From NCBI GenBank assembly GCA_947179155.2, contig OX359275.1:5521501-5585500 (forward strand): DNA of 64,000 bases, given 5' to 3'. The first letter of the stretch is position 1. Each line of letters starts with the position of its first letter. This DNA comes from Hedera helix (taxonomy: Eukaryota; Streptophyta; Magnoliopsida; Apiales; Araliaceae). The position numbers and the translations under genes are program-made. Positions 24,500 to 36,700 of the stretch are shown here, in pieces. The notes beneath the pieces are model-generated. The model did no database searches, was not told where the DNA came from, and saw only the letters and a program-made list of their open reading frames with translations.

Positions 24500-26950
24500 T
24501 TTTGAACTCTACGATTTTGAGGTTCAGTTATCTCTTTTACTCCCCCTTCTAATTTTAAATGAGTATTCCCTTTTATAGAGAGATGTGTATTGAAATGCCC
24601 ATTGTAGAGTAGTCGTTACTTCATTTAATGTCCCGATCTTAAATGATCTTGATGCTGGCACTTATAAATAAGTGTCAGCTTACTTTCGACTTTGTGTGCA
24701 TTTTTAGTATGATAAAAATGGCAACCACGTGGATGACATCATGTTGAAAATTTTCTCCTGATCTCTATTATATGCATCCAACGGTCGGCTGATGTTTGCA
24801 AAATCAAACTAGTCAGTCGATACTAACATGCTCTATTTTTTAGATTTCAATTTTAACTTAGAGAATTTGCATCGGGTTTTTCAATCTTTGTCATGCTCAC
24901 TTTCAGTAGTTTGACAACTTTCACTCTAACATATGAACTGGTCGTATAGTAGAGATTCTGTAATACAATTAAAGCTTTAATGCAATTTATATTCTTATGC
25001 GTTCTTCCTTCTTTATACAATAGTGTTTTCACAATACGAACTGAGTCCTTCTGTATGATCTTATGAACTAAATACGATATTGTCTTATCAATACGAACTG
25101 AGTCCTTCCATATGATTTGGTCTTCTCAATATGAACTGATCTTGTCATTTCAACTTGAATCGAGTCTGCAATATGATCATGATGTTACAATACGATTAGA
25201 ACTTGCTTTCATAATATAAATTGAATCTTGTCTTACAATTCAACTTCTTGCAATACGATTCTGAACTTTTTTCAATACGATCGTCAACTTGTTCTGCGAG
25301 CTTTGAAAATGTTCTGTGATCTGCACAGCTTCTGTAACTTACCCTTTTAAACTTTGAGTTGATTTTTCGAGCCATGAGCTTTTGGAATATTCCATTTTTT
25401 CTTTCTTTACTTTAACAAGTTCTTTTTTCTTGGACACTTGATACATACTACTTTGTATTTGCTCAGCACTTCTTTTGCTATGGTGGATACCATATCTTCT
25501 GCTTTCTATGTTACATCTTTTGTCCAACTTGTCTGAGGACTTTATATGGGCTCTTGCTAAGATTCATTTCCTTCATCTTGATCAGCTCCCTTAGTATGAT
25601 TTGTACTCATCACTTGACTTCTTGTTCAGTGCACTTCATATATTTGGTCATCTTTATATTTAGCTCCTTGTTTATTTCGATCGTTTCTCCCGTTTTGAAG
25701 TGTGCCTTCTTTGTGATTAAGCATTCTTCTTTGTAAGTTCATTTCTTGGCACATAGTCTCTTATAATTCTCCTTTTGTTGTTTAGTAAATATCCTTAGGG
25801 ATTTTGTTGATGATTCCTCATAATTCTATTCAACGATATTCTTCAAGGATCTTGAGGTTTTCTCTAAATTCTATAAACTTGCATTCACTTGACGATTTGT
25901 AAATTATAAGTCGTAGAGTTGATTTTAAGACATCTTATTCGATGATTCTTATTCTATGACTTCAATTGTTTGGCTCCTTTACTTTGCAAACTTCATAAAT
26001 TATTTTCTTCTAACTCTTGCCCTGATTATTTTGTTGATTTAAATTTTTGTTGATCTTCTTCTTTTGGCTTTGTAGCTTTGTTTGGTTCAACGACCATGTT
26101 TTGCTCTACTCGATAATTTCTTTGTTCTTCATTTGATAATTCTACCATCGTATACTTAGGCATCTTACTCAACGATCTGACAGCTCTGACTTGCTCTATG
26201 AAGTAAGTTGATCATTGAATTAGCTAGATGAGGAACATAGAGTTTGTGTTGGATTTCTTGTTCTTCAATTAGAGCTGCTATATGATCAAGGCTTCTATAT
26301 GATCTTCTTTTGCTATACGTTTTCAAGTTAGCCTTGCGATCATATCTTCATCATATGAACTGACTTTACTTTACGGTTATGACATTACTCTTTGAACTGA
26401 GTTTGCTATATGATTCAGAGCTTTAAATATGATGTGATCTTGCATTACAATTTTGAATTTGTAATACGATTTGACTATTACAATGCAATCTTGAACTTGT
26501 TGTTCTATTATGTTGTTGCTATAAGATCTCAAACTTTCTATATGAACTTGACTTTGTAAATCTTGCTTATTATATGATCTTTTTGATGACTGCAACCTTT
26601 CATAGGATTTCTAAGAATACTTTACAAACTCAAGATGAACCTTTCTATCGTACATGACACCTGAGATTTCCTACGGTCTATACATTTAGTTTTTTTCATA
26701 AATCAATCTAACAAGTTTGATATTATATTCTAAGTCCTTGTAAATTGATTTCATTATTAAGGGCTTTTCAAAAGTTACAGTTTACAAATATACATTAATA
26801 TTCATATCAATTCTAAGTCCTTGTACAATTCGTTCTTTTATAAAGACTGCACAAATTTCGTATTTACCAACAGAATCATTTTACAGTTTATGCATTGAAC
26901 TATATGAAATACATTTAACATTAATATACGTTTCACTCTATGGTTATCAT
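24500..26950. repeat. Degenerate copies of ACTCTACGAT-like motifs and CAATACGA repeats
   Basis: This part of the split LTR carries ACTCTACGATTTT (about 24510) and many diverged forms such as CAATACGAACTGAGTCCTT (direct repeat near 25035 and 25090), CAATACGATT and TCGTAGAGTT. It is a mutated counterpart of the array at 16810-18115. Confidence 0.6.
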
Positions 26951-26977
26951 ATATTTAACTATACGATCATTGTCATT

Positions 26978-27920
26978 CACTATAAAAAAAAAATTCCGTC
27001 TCAAATAGGACAAAATCCGTCTCAAAATTGATTTTGAACCGTCTCAAAATTCGTGTAGGTAAGTCGCGTCACTAAATTGTCCGTTTCAATATCCGTCTCA
27101 GAAAATTAAATTTGAAATGGATTTGTTCCGTTTCAAATTCGTCTCAAATATATTTAGAGAGAGAATGTTTCTATCTCAAATGGCCTTACGTCAGTCTCAA
27201 TTACAACGAAAAATATGGGCATTTGAGAAAATCCATCTCAAAGAAGGCAGAATCCGTCTTAAAAGAAATTTAGAGACTGATTTTGCCCATCTTAGAATCC
27301 GTCCGTCTCAAAAAAAATTTTGAAACGGATTTCAACTGTCTTAAATATATTTAGAGACATACTTTTCTGTCTCAAATGGCCTTATGTCTGTTTCAATTAC
27401 TATGAAAAATCTAGGCAGTTGAGACGGACACATCTGTCTCAAATAAGGTAGATGCCGTCTCAAAAGTAATTTGAGTCGGATTTTGCCCGTCTCAAAATTC
27501 ATGTCAATAAGTCGCGTTGCTAGTACCTTCTGTCTCAGAATCCGTCTCAAAATATAAACTTAGCTACGGAATATGGGCGTCTCAAATCCATCTAAAAAAC
27601 AATAGAGACTGAATCTTTCCGTTTCAGATGGCTCTCAACTCCGTATCAACTTGGCTCACAGGGACCTTCATGTTGAAACTGATTTTTTCCATTTCAAATT
27701 TGGCGGACTTTTCCCCCCGCGTAATTTGAGACGGAAAAAGGCTGTAGCAATTTCGTATCAAAATTAATAGTAACTATTTTTAGCGCCATATTTTGAAACT
27801 AATATCATTCGTCTCAATTCCGTTTCAACTTTGAGGCCAATATATTTTTAGTGAACTAATGTTGAGACGGGCACCAGCCGTCTCAAAAATCGTGTCAACT
27901 TTGGCGCCAATTTTTTTATA
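26978..27920. repeat. CACTA left terminal repeat and subterminal CCGTCTCAAA array
   Basis: Following the CACTA end, about two dozen copies of CCGTCTCAAA and variants (CCGTTTCAAA, TTGAGACGGA) occur in both orientations over about 0.9 kb. In En/Spm elements such subterminal motifs bind the TNPA/TNP1-type protein; that role here is inferred. Confidence 0.8.
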
Positions 27921-30059
27921 ATTTATTTTTGAAATATAAAAATAAATATGTTCAAAATAATAATGATATATAATTACTAAATTATTATTTACTGACAATA
28001 TTAGATAAGACACATGTCGATGAATACTATTATAAATATCTTATGAAAGATAACGTATTACAAATCTTATCAAATACAACAAAAATAACTTCTAAAAATT
28101 GCTTTAAAGCTCAAGTAATATGCATATTCACAAGTCTCCATCCTCGATGATACACAAAAGTAACTAGTAAGAAGTATTACTGGTGTGCTGTCGCAAGCAA
28201 CCAAAAATAAAATCGTACTTTGAAAAATATTAATGTAGTAGTGAAAGCAAGAGTCAAACCCACAAAGAGTGACTTGTTTTAATAAATTCTAATGTTTTCA
28301 AAAATAACTAATTAAATGGGGGATTTTGAAATTATTAATTAACTAATTAAAATTCAAACAAATAAAACTAAATAATAATAAAGATGAGAAAAATCAAATA
28401 AAATAAACTTTAGTTCCTTAGTTCAGTATCCCCTTCTTTTAATCAACAAATTAATCAAGTTATTATTATCTTTTCCTTAAATTGAAATTAATAATCCTAG
28501 ATAATTGACAATCGCCAAGCTACCCGAAATCCTTCTTAAATTATAAATCTAATGCAACAATCGCTCACAAAAGGCCCTAACTATCATACAACCTAGAACT
28601 ATCAGTCTAGATTTAATATAACAGTTGCATTAAAAATTAGAGAATTAGATTATTCCAAGCAACAATCTCAACATTGCGGACCATTTAACTTGTCATCTTG
28701 ATAACCATAATAATATTCAAAAGTTTGACCACAATTAAATATTATTAACTGCTACTTATGATCAGATAAAATATCGTTTGCTTAATATCAAATCTTAATC
28801 TAGCATATGATAAATTATTAATTAACTTACTATTGTGACGACCCCAAATCCAGGTTCTTTAACCTCGGGTTTGGTTCTCACTGTACAATACATAACAACA
28901 ATGAAATACATATATTGTATTCAAACTTCGCGGAATAATACAAAAGGTTCCTTAATCAAAAGGCTACACTTCCCAAGGTCTATTACCTTAATCTTAACAT
29001 TACATATCTTAAGGGAAATACAAAAGATTTACAACAGTAATTACATAACAGTAATATAAACTAACATGCAATTACTAAAACTAAACATTCGCTTTCCCCT
29101 TGCCTTTGTCCGATTTAGAGCTTTCGGGAATGGCTGAAATATAGTCATGATATAGCAAGAATGAGCAACTAAATGGCTCAGCAAGTTTATAAACAACAAT
29201 CATACGATATATCATGATGAAGGAAAATAACTTCAAGGTTTCAACAATAGCAATTGTGAAGGATAACAAGAATCAATGTTCAATAAAAGAAGGAATTGAC
29301 TCTTTACTGCTGAGTGGTCCTTAATGACCATGAACTGCTACTAAGGTAAAACAGACATACAATGTCTGACTCCTTGTTAAAAATAACGGGACACTTGAGG
29401 GGATCAGTCCTCTCATGTCCTATGTATATGCATCACATTTAGTTTTCTTGCGCGCTGTCGGGTCTCCGACAAATAAAAATCCCCTTTAACTAGGGTTGTT
29501 CTATCTCAGTCTTACTGTAAGAATCCGCACCAGCCAATGGTTTGGATAAGCTTTTATAATATTCAACTAAATGAATTAATCATGCATTTGTCTAGCCGAA
29601 ACAATTAGCTTAGACGTTCCTTAAACAGTTTGCAAAAGCACTATGTGCGAATACAATAATAAATAACGATGTGAAGTAATTTTCGATAATTAATTCACTT
29701 AAAGGTCTGTCAAATATTTACGAGTGTAGATATTTGCTCAACAATAATTGAATTGCTCAAAGTAATTAAAGTTGAATAATAATTGCAACCATAAGTACAA
29801 GTTAAGGGTAGAAGACTTGCCTCGTGCGTCGTTTACTACTAACCAACTTAATTTAACAATCCTTGAACGGACCTAATAATTAAATCAGTTTGATCTTAAA
29901 TTAGTATCATATACTTGTAAGTATAATGACCTTTATAAACCTTACGAACCACATAATTATATAATTATGGGTATATAAACACATAGGAAACATTATCATT
30001 AATTACTTGATAATATTTCAAATACAAGGAACCTATATTAATTATTTAATATAGTTCAT

Positions 30060-30890
30060 ACACTTATATAATATTATTAACAATTTAATAATATTTTATT
30101 AGTCTTGTAGTATTATTAATCGTTTAATAATACATTATTAGTCTTCTAATATTATTAATCTTTTAATAATATTTTATCAATCACTTAACATTATTAATCC
30201 ATTAATAACATTTTATTGTCCTTATAATATTATTAATTATTTAATAATATTTTATCATCCTTATAATATTATTAATCATTTAATAATATTTTATTCACCT
30301 CATAATATTATTAATCCTTTAATAATATTTTATTTATTATTTAATATTATTAACTATTTAATAACATTTTAAATCATTATCTAATATTATTAATTATTTA
30401 ATAATATTTTATTAATTATCTAATATTATTAATCATTTAATAATATTTTATTACCTCATTAATATTATTAACCATTTAATAATATTTTAAACATTATCTA
30501 ATATTATTAATTATTTAATAATATTTTATTTAATATACAATATTATTAATCATTTAATAATATTTTATTATCTTATTAATATTATTAATCATCTAATAAT
30601 ATTTTAAATCATTATCTAATATTATTAATCATTTAGTAATATTTTATTTATTATCTAATATTATTAATTATTTAATAATATTTTATTCATTATCTAATAT
30701 TATTAATCATTAAATAATATTTTATTCATTTACTAATATTATTATTTATTTAATAATATTTTATTGACTTATTAATATTATTACTCATTTAATAATATTT
30801 TAATCTCTTACTAATATTATCAATCATTTCATAATATTTGATTACTTATTAATATTATTAACCATGTAGTAATATTTTAATACTCTTTAA
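30060..30890. repeat. A/T hairpin array in Tekay 3' LTR
   Basis: About 25 imperfect units in which AATATTATTAA is followed by TTTAATAATATTTTA, with a variable ~10-15-base linker (ATTATCTAAT, CTTATTAAT and similar). Each unit is self-complementary. The same array is at 39850-40680 in the other LTR with few changes. Confidence 0.88.
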
Positions 30891-31104
30891 ATAATACCAA
30901 AAGTTAACTTTTAAAATGGGTTAACCTTAGTATTTAATTTAAACATTTAGATAGCATTGATTTACAAATAGACTCCATATAAATTTGTTTAATACCCAAA
31001 TATATTCATTTTACACCTATTTCAACTTAATTTTTCAAAGAAAACTCGACCCGGATCGACCCGACCCGACCCGGAGCACCAAAAATCTGCTTAGCAGATT
31101 GTTC

Positions 31105-31141
31105 TGACGCAGCTGCGTCACTCCTGACGCGGCTGCGTCAG
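31105..31141. repeat. Palindromic GC-rich motif in Tekay 3' LTR
   Basis: TGACGCAGCTGCGTCA (31105-31120) is a perfect 16-base palindrome, followed by an imperfect copy, TGACGCGGCTGCGTCA. The pair sits in a GC-rich island that also has GACCCGGATCGACCCGACCC. Confidence 0.88.
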
Positions 31142-32211
31142 CCGTTTTATCCGAAAGTCAACTGCTTGACTGTTCGACCATCCGACGCTCCGACAGCCAT
31201 AACTTCTTCATACGAAAACATTTTGGGGTGATTCTTGAGTCCATTCTCATCAGAATTTCCCCCTCTACAATTTCTCTTTAGACCACAAATCCAAATTCCA
31301 AACGTAACTAGACTCAAAATGGCTCACAATGCAACATAGGGTTTTAAAATCAACATCCTTTGCGGTAAAAGCCATAACTTCTTTGTTATTCATTATTTTT
31401 GAAAAGTTCAAAAAGGTTTTATCTTTAAAACTCATAGATCTAGCTTTCTAGCCATAAAAATCCACTTTCCAATTTGTACATTTCAAAATACAACCATAAA
31501 CCTAGCATGCATAGTTAGGGTTTACCGGTAAAATTGTGTTATGAACTTTTCTACCATTTTTATGTATTTCTAACATACCAAAACATTTTATAAACACATA
31601 GATCTATGAATATACATATATTACATAGTTAAATACTTCTAGATCATCAAAACGAGTTTTGATCGGTTAAAAATTAATTTTAACCGATCAAAAGCTTTCT
31701 AGACTACAAAAATGAAATAAGATGAAGTTGAGAGCACTTTTAAACCTTGAGGTCTTGGATGCTCTTCTTCTCCTTCTACCAAAGTAAGTTGTGTAGCTTG
31801 AGGACATCCACCAAGACCTTCCTTAGCTTTTTCTCTCAACACTTAGGTGTTTTGCTCTCAAATGCTCTCAAATGCTCTCTCTTTTTTTCTTTCTAGCAAC
31901 TTCAAATGAACTAACAAACATTGAACAAGTGTGGAGTGTTTCTTTTATAGCCAACCACTAACACACCATTAACTCACTAATTCACCCATGTTGGTCAATT
32001 TAATTGCTAATCATGCTTACTATTTGATTGAATGACCATTTGATTGACTCATGGAATGACTAGGGTTGTTCAACCACTATATGACATGGATGGATTTTCA
32101 TGCAATCTAAGAAGTCAAGTTATCCATGTGGGGCCCCCAAGAATTCAGCAAATTGGATTATCCAAGCCATTTTTCCTTTATTTTTAATGCAAAAATGTGC
32201 ATATATACATC

Positions 32212-32248
<37 letters not shown>

Positions 32249-32686
32249 TGACCAAAGTTTGACCCTTAATGGACTTCACATTGGGCTTGGGAATAACTTC
32301 TATTGGGCTCATTTAATTAAATTGTTTGGGCTCAATTTAAATACCACATTGGGCTAGCATTTAAATAACTATGCTACATTTAATTAAATCAAGCATTGAG
32401 CTTGTTTAATTAATTACATGGGCTAGTAATTAAATTAATTACATGGGCTACTAGGTTAATATCTTTAACCTAGTTTATCAACTCATTTGAATTTAAAATA
32501 TAATCCAATTAGATTTGCTTTAATTAATTATACACTTTGCTTTAATTCTTTAAATAAATATACAAGCACATAAGTGCATTTATTTAATTATCTAATGCAC
32601 AATTAATTAATGAGAAAAATTTAAATTCATTGCTAAATATTTATTAAGTATATTTACAATGACTAATGAAATTCGTGGTCATTACA

Positions 32687-32700
32687 TTCTCCCCCCCTTA
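32687..32700 (-). other. Tekay polypurine tract
   Basis: The minus strand reads TAAGGGGGGGAGAA immediately before the 3' LTR (TGTAATGACC). This is the expected primer for plus-strand DNA synthesis. Confidence 0.85.
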
Positions 32701-32737
32701 TAAGAATTCCGTCCCCGGAATTACAAATTTAAACTAC

Positions 32738-33721
32738 TCAAAACAGATGCGGATAGTTAGCCCTCATCTTTTCTTCAAGCTCCCACGTAGCTTCCTCAGC
32801 GTTGTGGTTCCTCCAAAGGACTTTGACAGAATGTATAATCTTATTCCGTAATCTCTGCTCTTTCCTATCCAGTATCTGGACAGGAATTTCCTCGTACGAT
32901 AAGTCTTTCTCGACTTGTATTGGCTCATAGGATATGACATGTTTGTGGTCTGGCTTGTATGGTCGCAACACTGACACATGAAACACATTGTGAATATGCT
33001 CCAGTTCAGGAGGTAAAGCTACCTCGTACGCCACTTCACCCACTCTCTTCAATATCTCGAACGGTCCTATGAACCTCGGACTCAGCTTCCCTTTCTTCCC
33101 AAATCGGATCTTCCCTTTCCAGGGAGATACCTTCATGAATACAAAACTCCCAACTTCGAAGTCTCGCTTCTGTCGATGTAAGTCGGCATATTTCTTCTGA
33201 CGGTCCTGGGCTGCTACTAGCCGAGCTCTTATTACTTTGATAATTTCTACCGTCTGTTGAACCAATTCTGGTCCCAACAGTCGGCGTTCACCTACCTCAT
33301 CCCAACATAGAGGTGTTCTGCACTTTCTTCCGTATAATGCTTCGTAAGGCGGCATGCCTATGCTTGCATGATAACTATTGTTGTATGCAAACTCAACTAA
33401 TGGTAGATGGTTCTCCCAACTGCCCTTGAAATCCATCACACAGGCCCTGAGCATATCTTCCAATGTCTGTATTGTTCTTTCACTTTGCCCATCGGTCTGT
33501 GGATGATATGCTGTACTCATTCTCAACTGTGTCCCCAATCTCTCCTGAAGACTTCTCCAAAATTTTGACGTGAAGCGCGGATCTCTGTCTGACACAATCG
33601 ATACCGGCACCCCATGTCTCGAAACTATCTCCTTAATGTACAATTTGGCCAACTGATCCAAACTGAACTTAATCTTGATCGGCAAAAAGTGCGCTGACTT
33701 TGTTAGTCGATCCACAATCAC
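32738..33721 (-). pseudogene. Tekay integrase C-terminal part with chromodomain, downstream of the stop
   Basis: In the same frame as the upstream gag-pol and separated from it only by the TAG. It contains the second catalytic Asp (VSDRDPRF, residue 45 of this segment) and the Glu (QSERTIQTLE, residue 81), with 35 residues between them, as expected for a D,D35E integrase. The GPF/Y region follows (FIGPFEILKRVG). The end, from about 270, is chromodomain-like (ILDRKEQRLRNKIIHSVKVL then WRNHNAEEATWELEEKMR). In chromoviruses this domain guides integration towards particular chromatin. It would be translated only if the stop were read through. Confidence 0.9.
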
Positions 33722-36700
33722 CTATATTGCGTCAAATCCCTTCTGTGTTGCTGGAAGTCCTACCACAAAATCCATTGTGATATGCTCCCATTTCCACTCA
33801 GGAATCTCTAATGGCTGTAGTAATCCACTTGGTCTCTGATGTTCAGCCTTTACCCTTTGACAAGTTAGACGTCGGCTGACACATTCTGCGACCTCCCTTT
33901 TTAAATTCGGCCACCAAAAGTGCTGGCGCAGATCTTGATACATCTTCGTACTTCCCGGATGTATCGAGTATCTCGTACTGTGGGCCTCTTGCAAGATCTC
34001 TTCTCGTAGTTCGGGAACTAGCGGCACCCAAACACGATTTTCAAATCTTAGCAATCCCATGCTATCTTCCTTGAACTTGACCTCTTCCCCTTCGGTCATT
34101 CTCATCCTTATTCTGACACATTCTTCATCTTTGTCTTGAGCCTCTTTTACCTGATCTAACAGGGTTGAGCTCGCTTCCACTTCCATTGACTCATTTGGAT
34201 TTCTTACCTCCAACTCCATTCGAGCCATCTCTTGAACCAATTGTTCCTGATCTGTCAAGATGAACAATTTTTCCCTGCTCTTTCTGCTTAGAGCATCTGC
34301 TACTACGTTGGCCTTGCCGGGATGATATAGAATTTCACAATCATAGTCTTTGATCAATTCTAACCATCTCCGTTGCCTCATATTTAACTCCTTCTGTGTG
34401 AAGATATACTTCAGACTCTTGTGGTCCGTGAATATCTCACATTTCTCTCCATACAAATAATGTCTCCAAATTTTAAGGGCAAACACTACCGCTGCCAGCT
34501 CCAAGTCATGGGTAGGGTATCCCTTCTCGTAATCCTTCAACTGTCTGGATGCATACGCAACGACCTTGCCGTTTTGCATAAGCACACAGCCAAGTCCCTT
34601 GTGCGATGCATCACTGTAGACCGTAAAACCTCCCGTATCGTCCGGTAAAGTCAATACAGGTGCTTCACTAAGTCTCTTCTTTAGCTCCTGAAAACTCTCC
34701 TCACACTTCTCCGTCCATACGTATTTCACCGTCTTCCTCGTTAAATTTGTCAGCGGTGTTGCTATCTTTGAAAAATCTTGAATGAATCTCCGATAGTAAC
34801 CCGCTAACCCCAAGAAACTTCTCACCTCCGTCGGCGTCCTTGGTTGTTCCCAATTCATCACCGCTTCCACCTTTGCTGGATCTACTGAAACACCCTCCTT
34901 GTCAATGACATGACCCAAAAATTGAACTCTTTCCAACCAGAATTCACACTTCGAAAACTTAGCATACAACTGCTCCTTCCGTAAAATCTCCAACACCAAT
35001 CTTAGGTGTTCAGCATGCTCCTCCTCCGTTTTAGAATACACCAGAATATCGTCAATGAACACAACAACAAATTTATCCAAGTACTGCTTGAATATTCTGT
35101 TCATCACGTCCATAAATGCGGCTGGCGCATTCGTCAGTCCAAACGACATCACCAGAAACTCATAATGCCCATATCGAGTTCTGAATGCCGTCTTGGGTAC
35201 ATCCTCCTTCCTGACTTTCAACTGATGATAACCAGTCCTCAAGTCAATCTTTGAAAAGTACTTCGCCCCTTTCAATTGATCGAAAAGATCGTCAATTCGT
35301 GGCAACAGGTACTTGTTCTTAATTGTCACCTTATTCAGCTCTCTATAATCCATACATAGTCTCATCGATCCATCCTTCTTCTTTACAAACAACACAGGTG
35401 CTCCCCATGGAGAAACACTTGGTTGAATGTACTTATTATCCAACAACTCCTGTAGTTGGATCATTAACTCCTTCATTTCTACCGGAGCCATCCTATATGG
35501 TGCCTTTGATATTGGTGCTGTCCCCGGTACCAAATCAATTACAAACTCTATCTCCCTATCTGGCGGTAAACCTGGCAGTACATCTGGAAACACGTCCATG
35601 AACTCCCTCACTACTGGTATTTGCTCCATCTCGGGATTCACCATCTGTGTGTCCACTATGTGAGCCAAATACCCTACACAACCTTTCCTTAACAGTTTCT
35701 TGGCCTGCATCATCGTCAGACATGCTGATTCTCTAGACGACTTGCTGCCATAAAATACGACCTTAGACCTATTTGGTGTCTTAAGGTGTATACACTTCTT
35801 TTGACAATCAATTATAGCTCCATGGTTAAACAACCAATCCATTCCAAGTATAACGTCAAACTCCCCCAAACGTATTGGAATTAAATTTACACTCAACTTC
35901 TGACCCCTGATTTCAGCACAACAGTTTCTATGTACATACTCTACAGGAATCACTTCTTTATTTGCAACTTCTATGTTCATTGGGTTCTCTAGTTTTTGTC
36001 TAGGCAATTCTAACCGTTTAGCGAATTCATCAGACACAAATGAACAGGTAGCGCCCGAATCAAATAATACATAAGCATTTATATCATTGATCGGAATAAT
36101 ACCTGACACCACGTCTTTTGATTCGACGGCGTCCTGCACTGTCATGTTGAAAGTCCGTGCCGTTGGTTTGTTCTGTGGCACCGGCCCTCCAATGGTCAGT
36201 TTGGCGTTGTTGTTGTTGTTGCTGTTGCTTCCCCTATAGCCCGAACTCCCTCCGGTGTTCTTCTTCTTCGGACAATCTTTAAATTGATGGTCCATGGCCC
36301 CGCAGGCGAAACAACCTCCCTTCCTTTTTGGTGTGGGACAATTAGGAGCGATGTGCCCCTCTTGCCCACAGTTATAGCAGACATTTCTTCCTTTCATGCA
36401 CTCCCCGGTGTGGTTCTTTCCGCACTGACTGCATTTATTAGCTTTCTTCGATTCACTGCCCTGGGGTGTCCCCGAACTGCTGTTGTTATTCCATTTGCGT
36501 TTGTTCGAGTTGCTGCCCCCACTGCTGCCCTCTCGGTTTCCTCCATCACCTTTCTTCTTGTTCCGCTCTTGGTTGTGCTTATTCAAAGCTTCATTTCCAC
36601 CCTCAGCTATGATAGCTTTCTCCAGTAACGTTGCAAAGTTTGTAATCTGGAGAACAGCTACCCGACTGTAAACCCACGGTTTCAGCCCCTGTTCGAATCT

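Larger units (their letters stand above)
28834..32686 (-). mobile_element. 3' LTR of the Tekay-type element
   Basis: On the plus strand it runs from TGTGACGACCCCAAATCC to GTGGTCATTACA. It contains the hairpin block (29132-29185), the A/T hairpin array (30060-30890), a GC-rich palindromic island (31050-31200) and (TA)n near 32215-32250. A GC-to-AT density change every few hundred bases is obvious. Confidence 0.92.

Noticed and set aside
15772..26977. Reading the two copia-like LTRs as one element with both LTRs
   Set aside because: The left LTR has GTTTG on both of its own sides, so it is a solo LTR. The right LTR has its own PBS and belongs to a different insertion.
28835..29059. A 74-codon frame (MTTPNPGSLTSGLVLTVQ...) repeated at 38626-38850, with an antisense relative near 4076-4321
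   Set aside because: It sits exactly at LTR termini and is copied with the LTR. The frame follows from the terminal sequence and lacks protein features.
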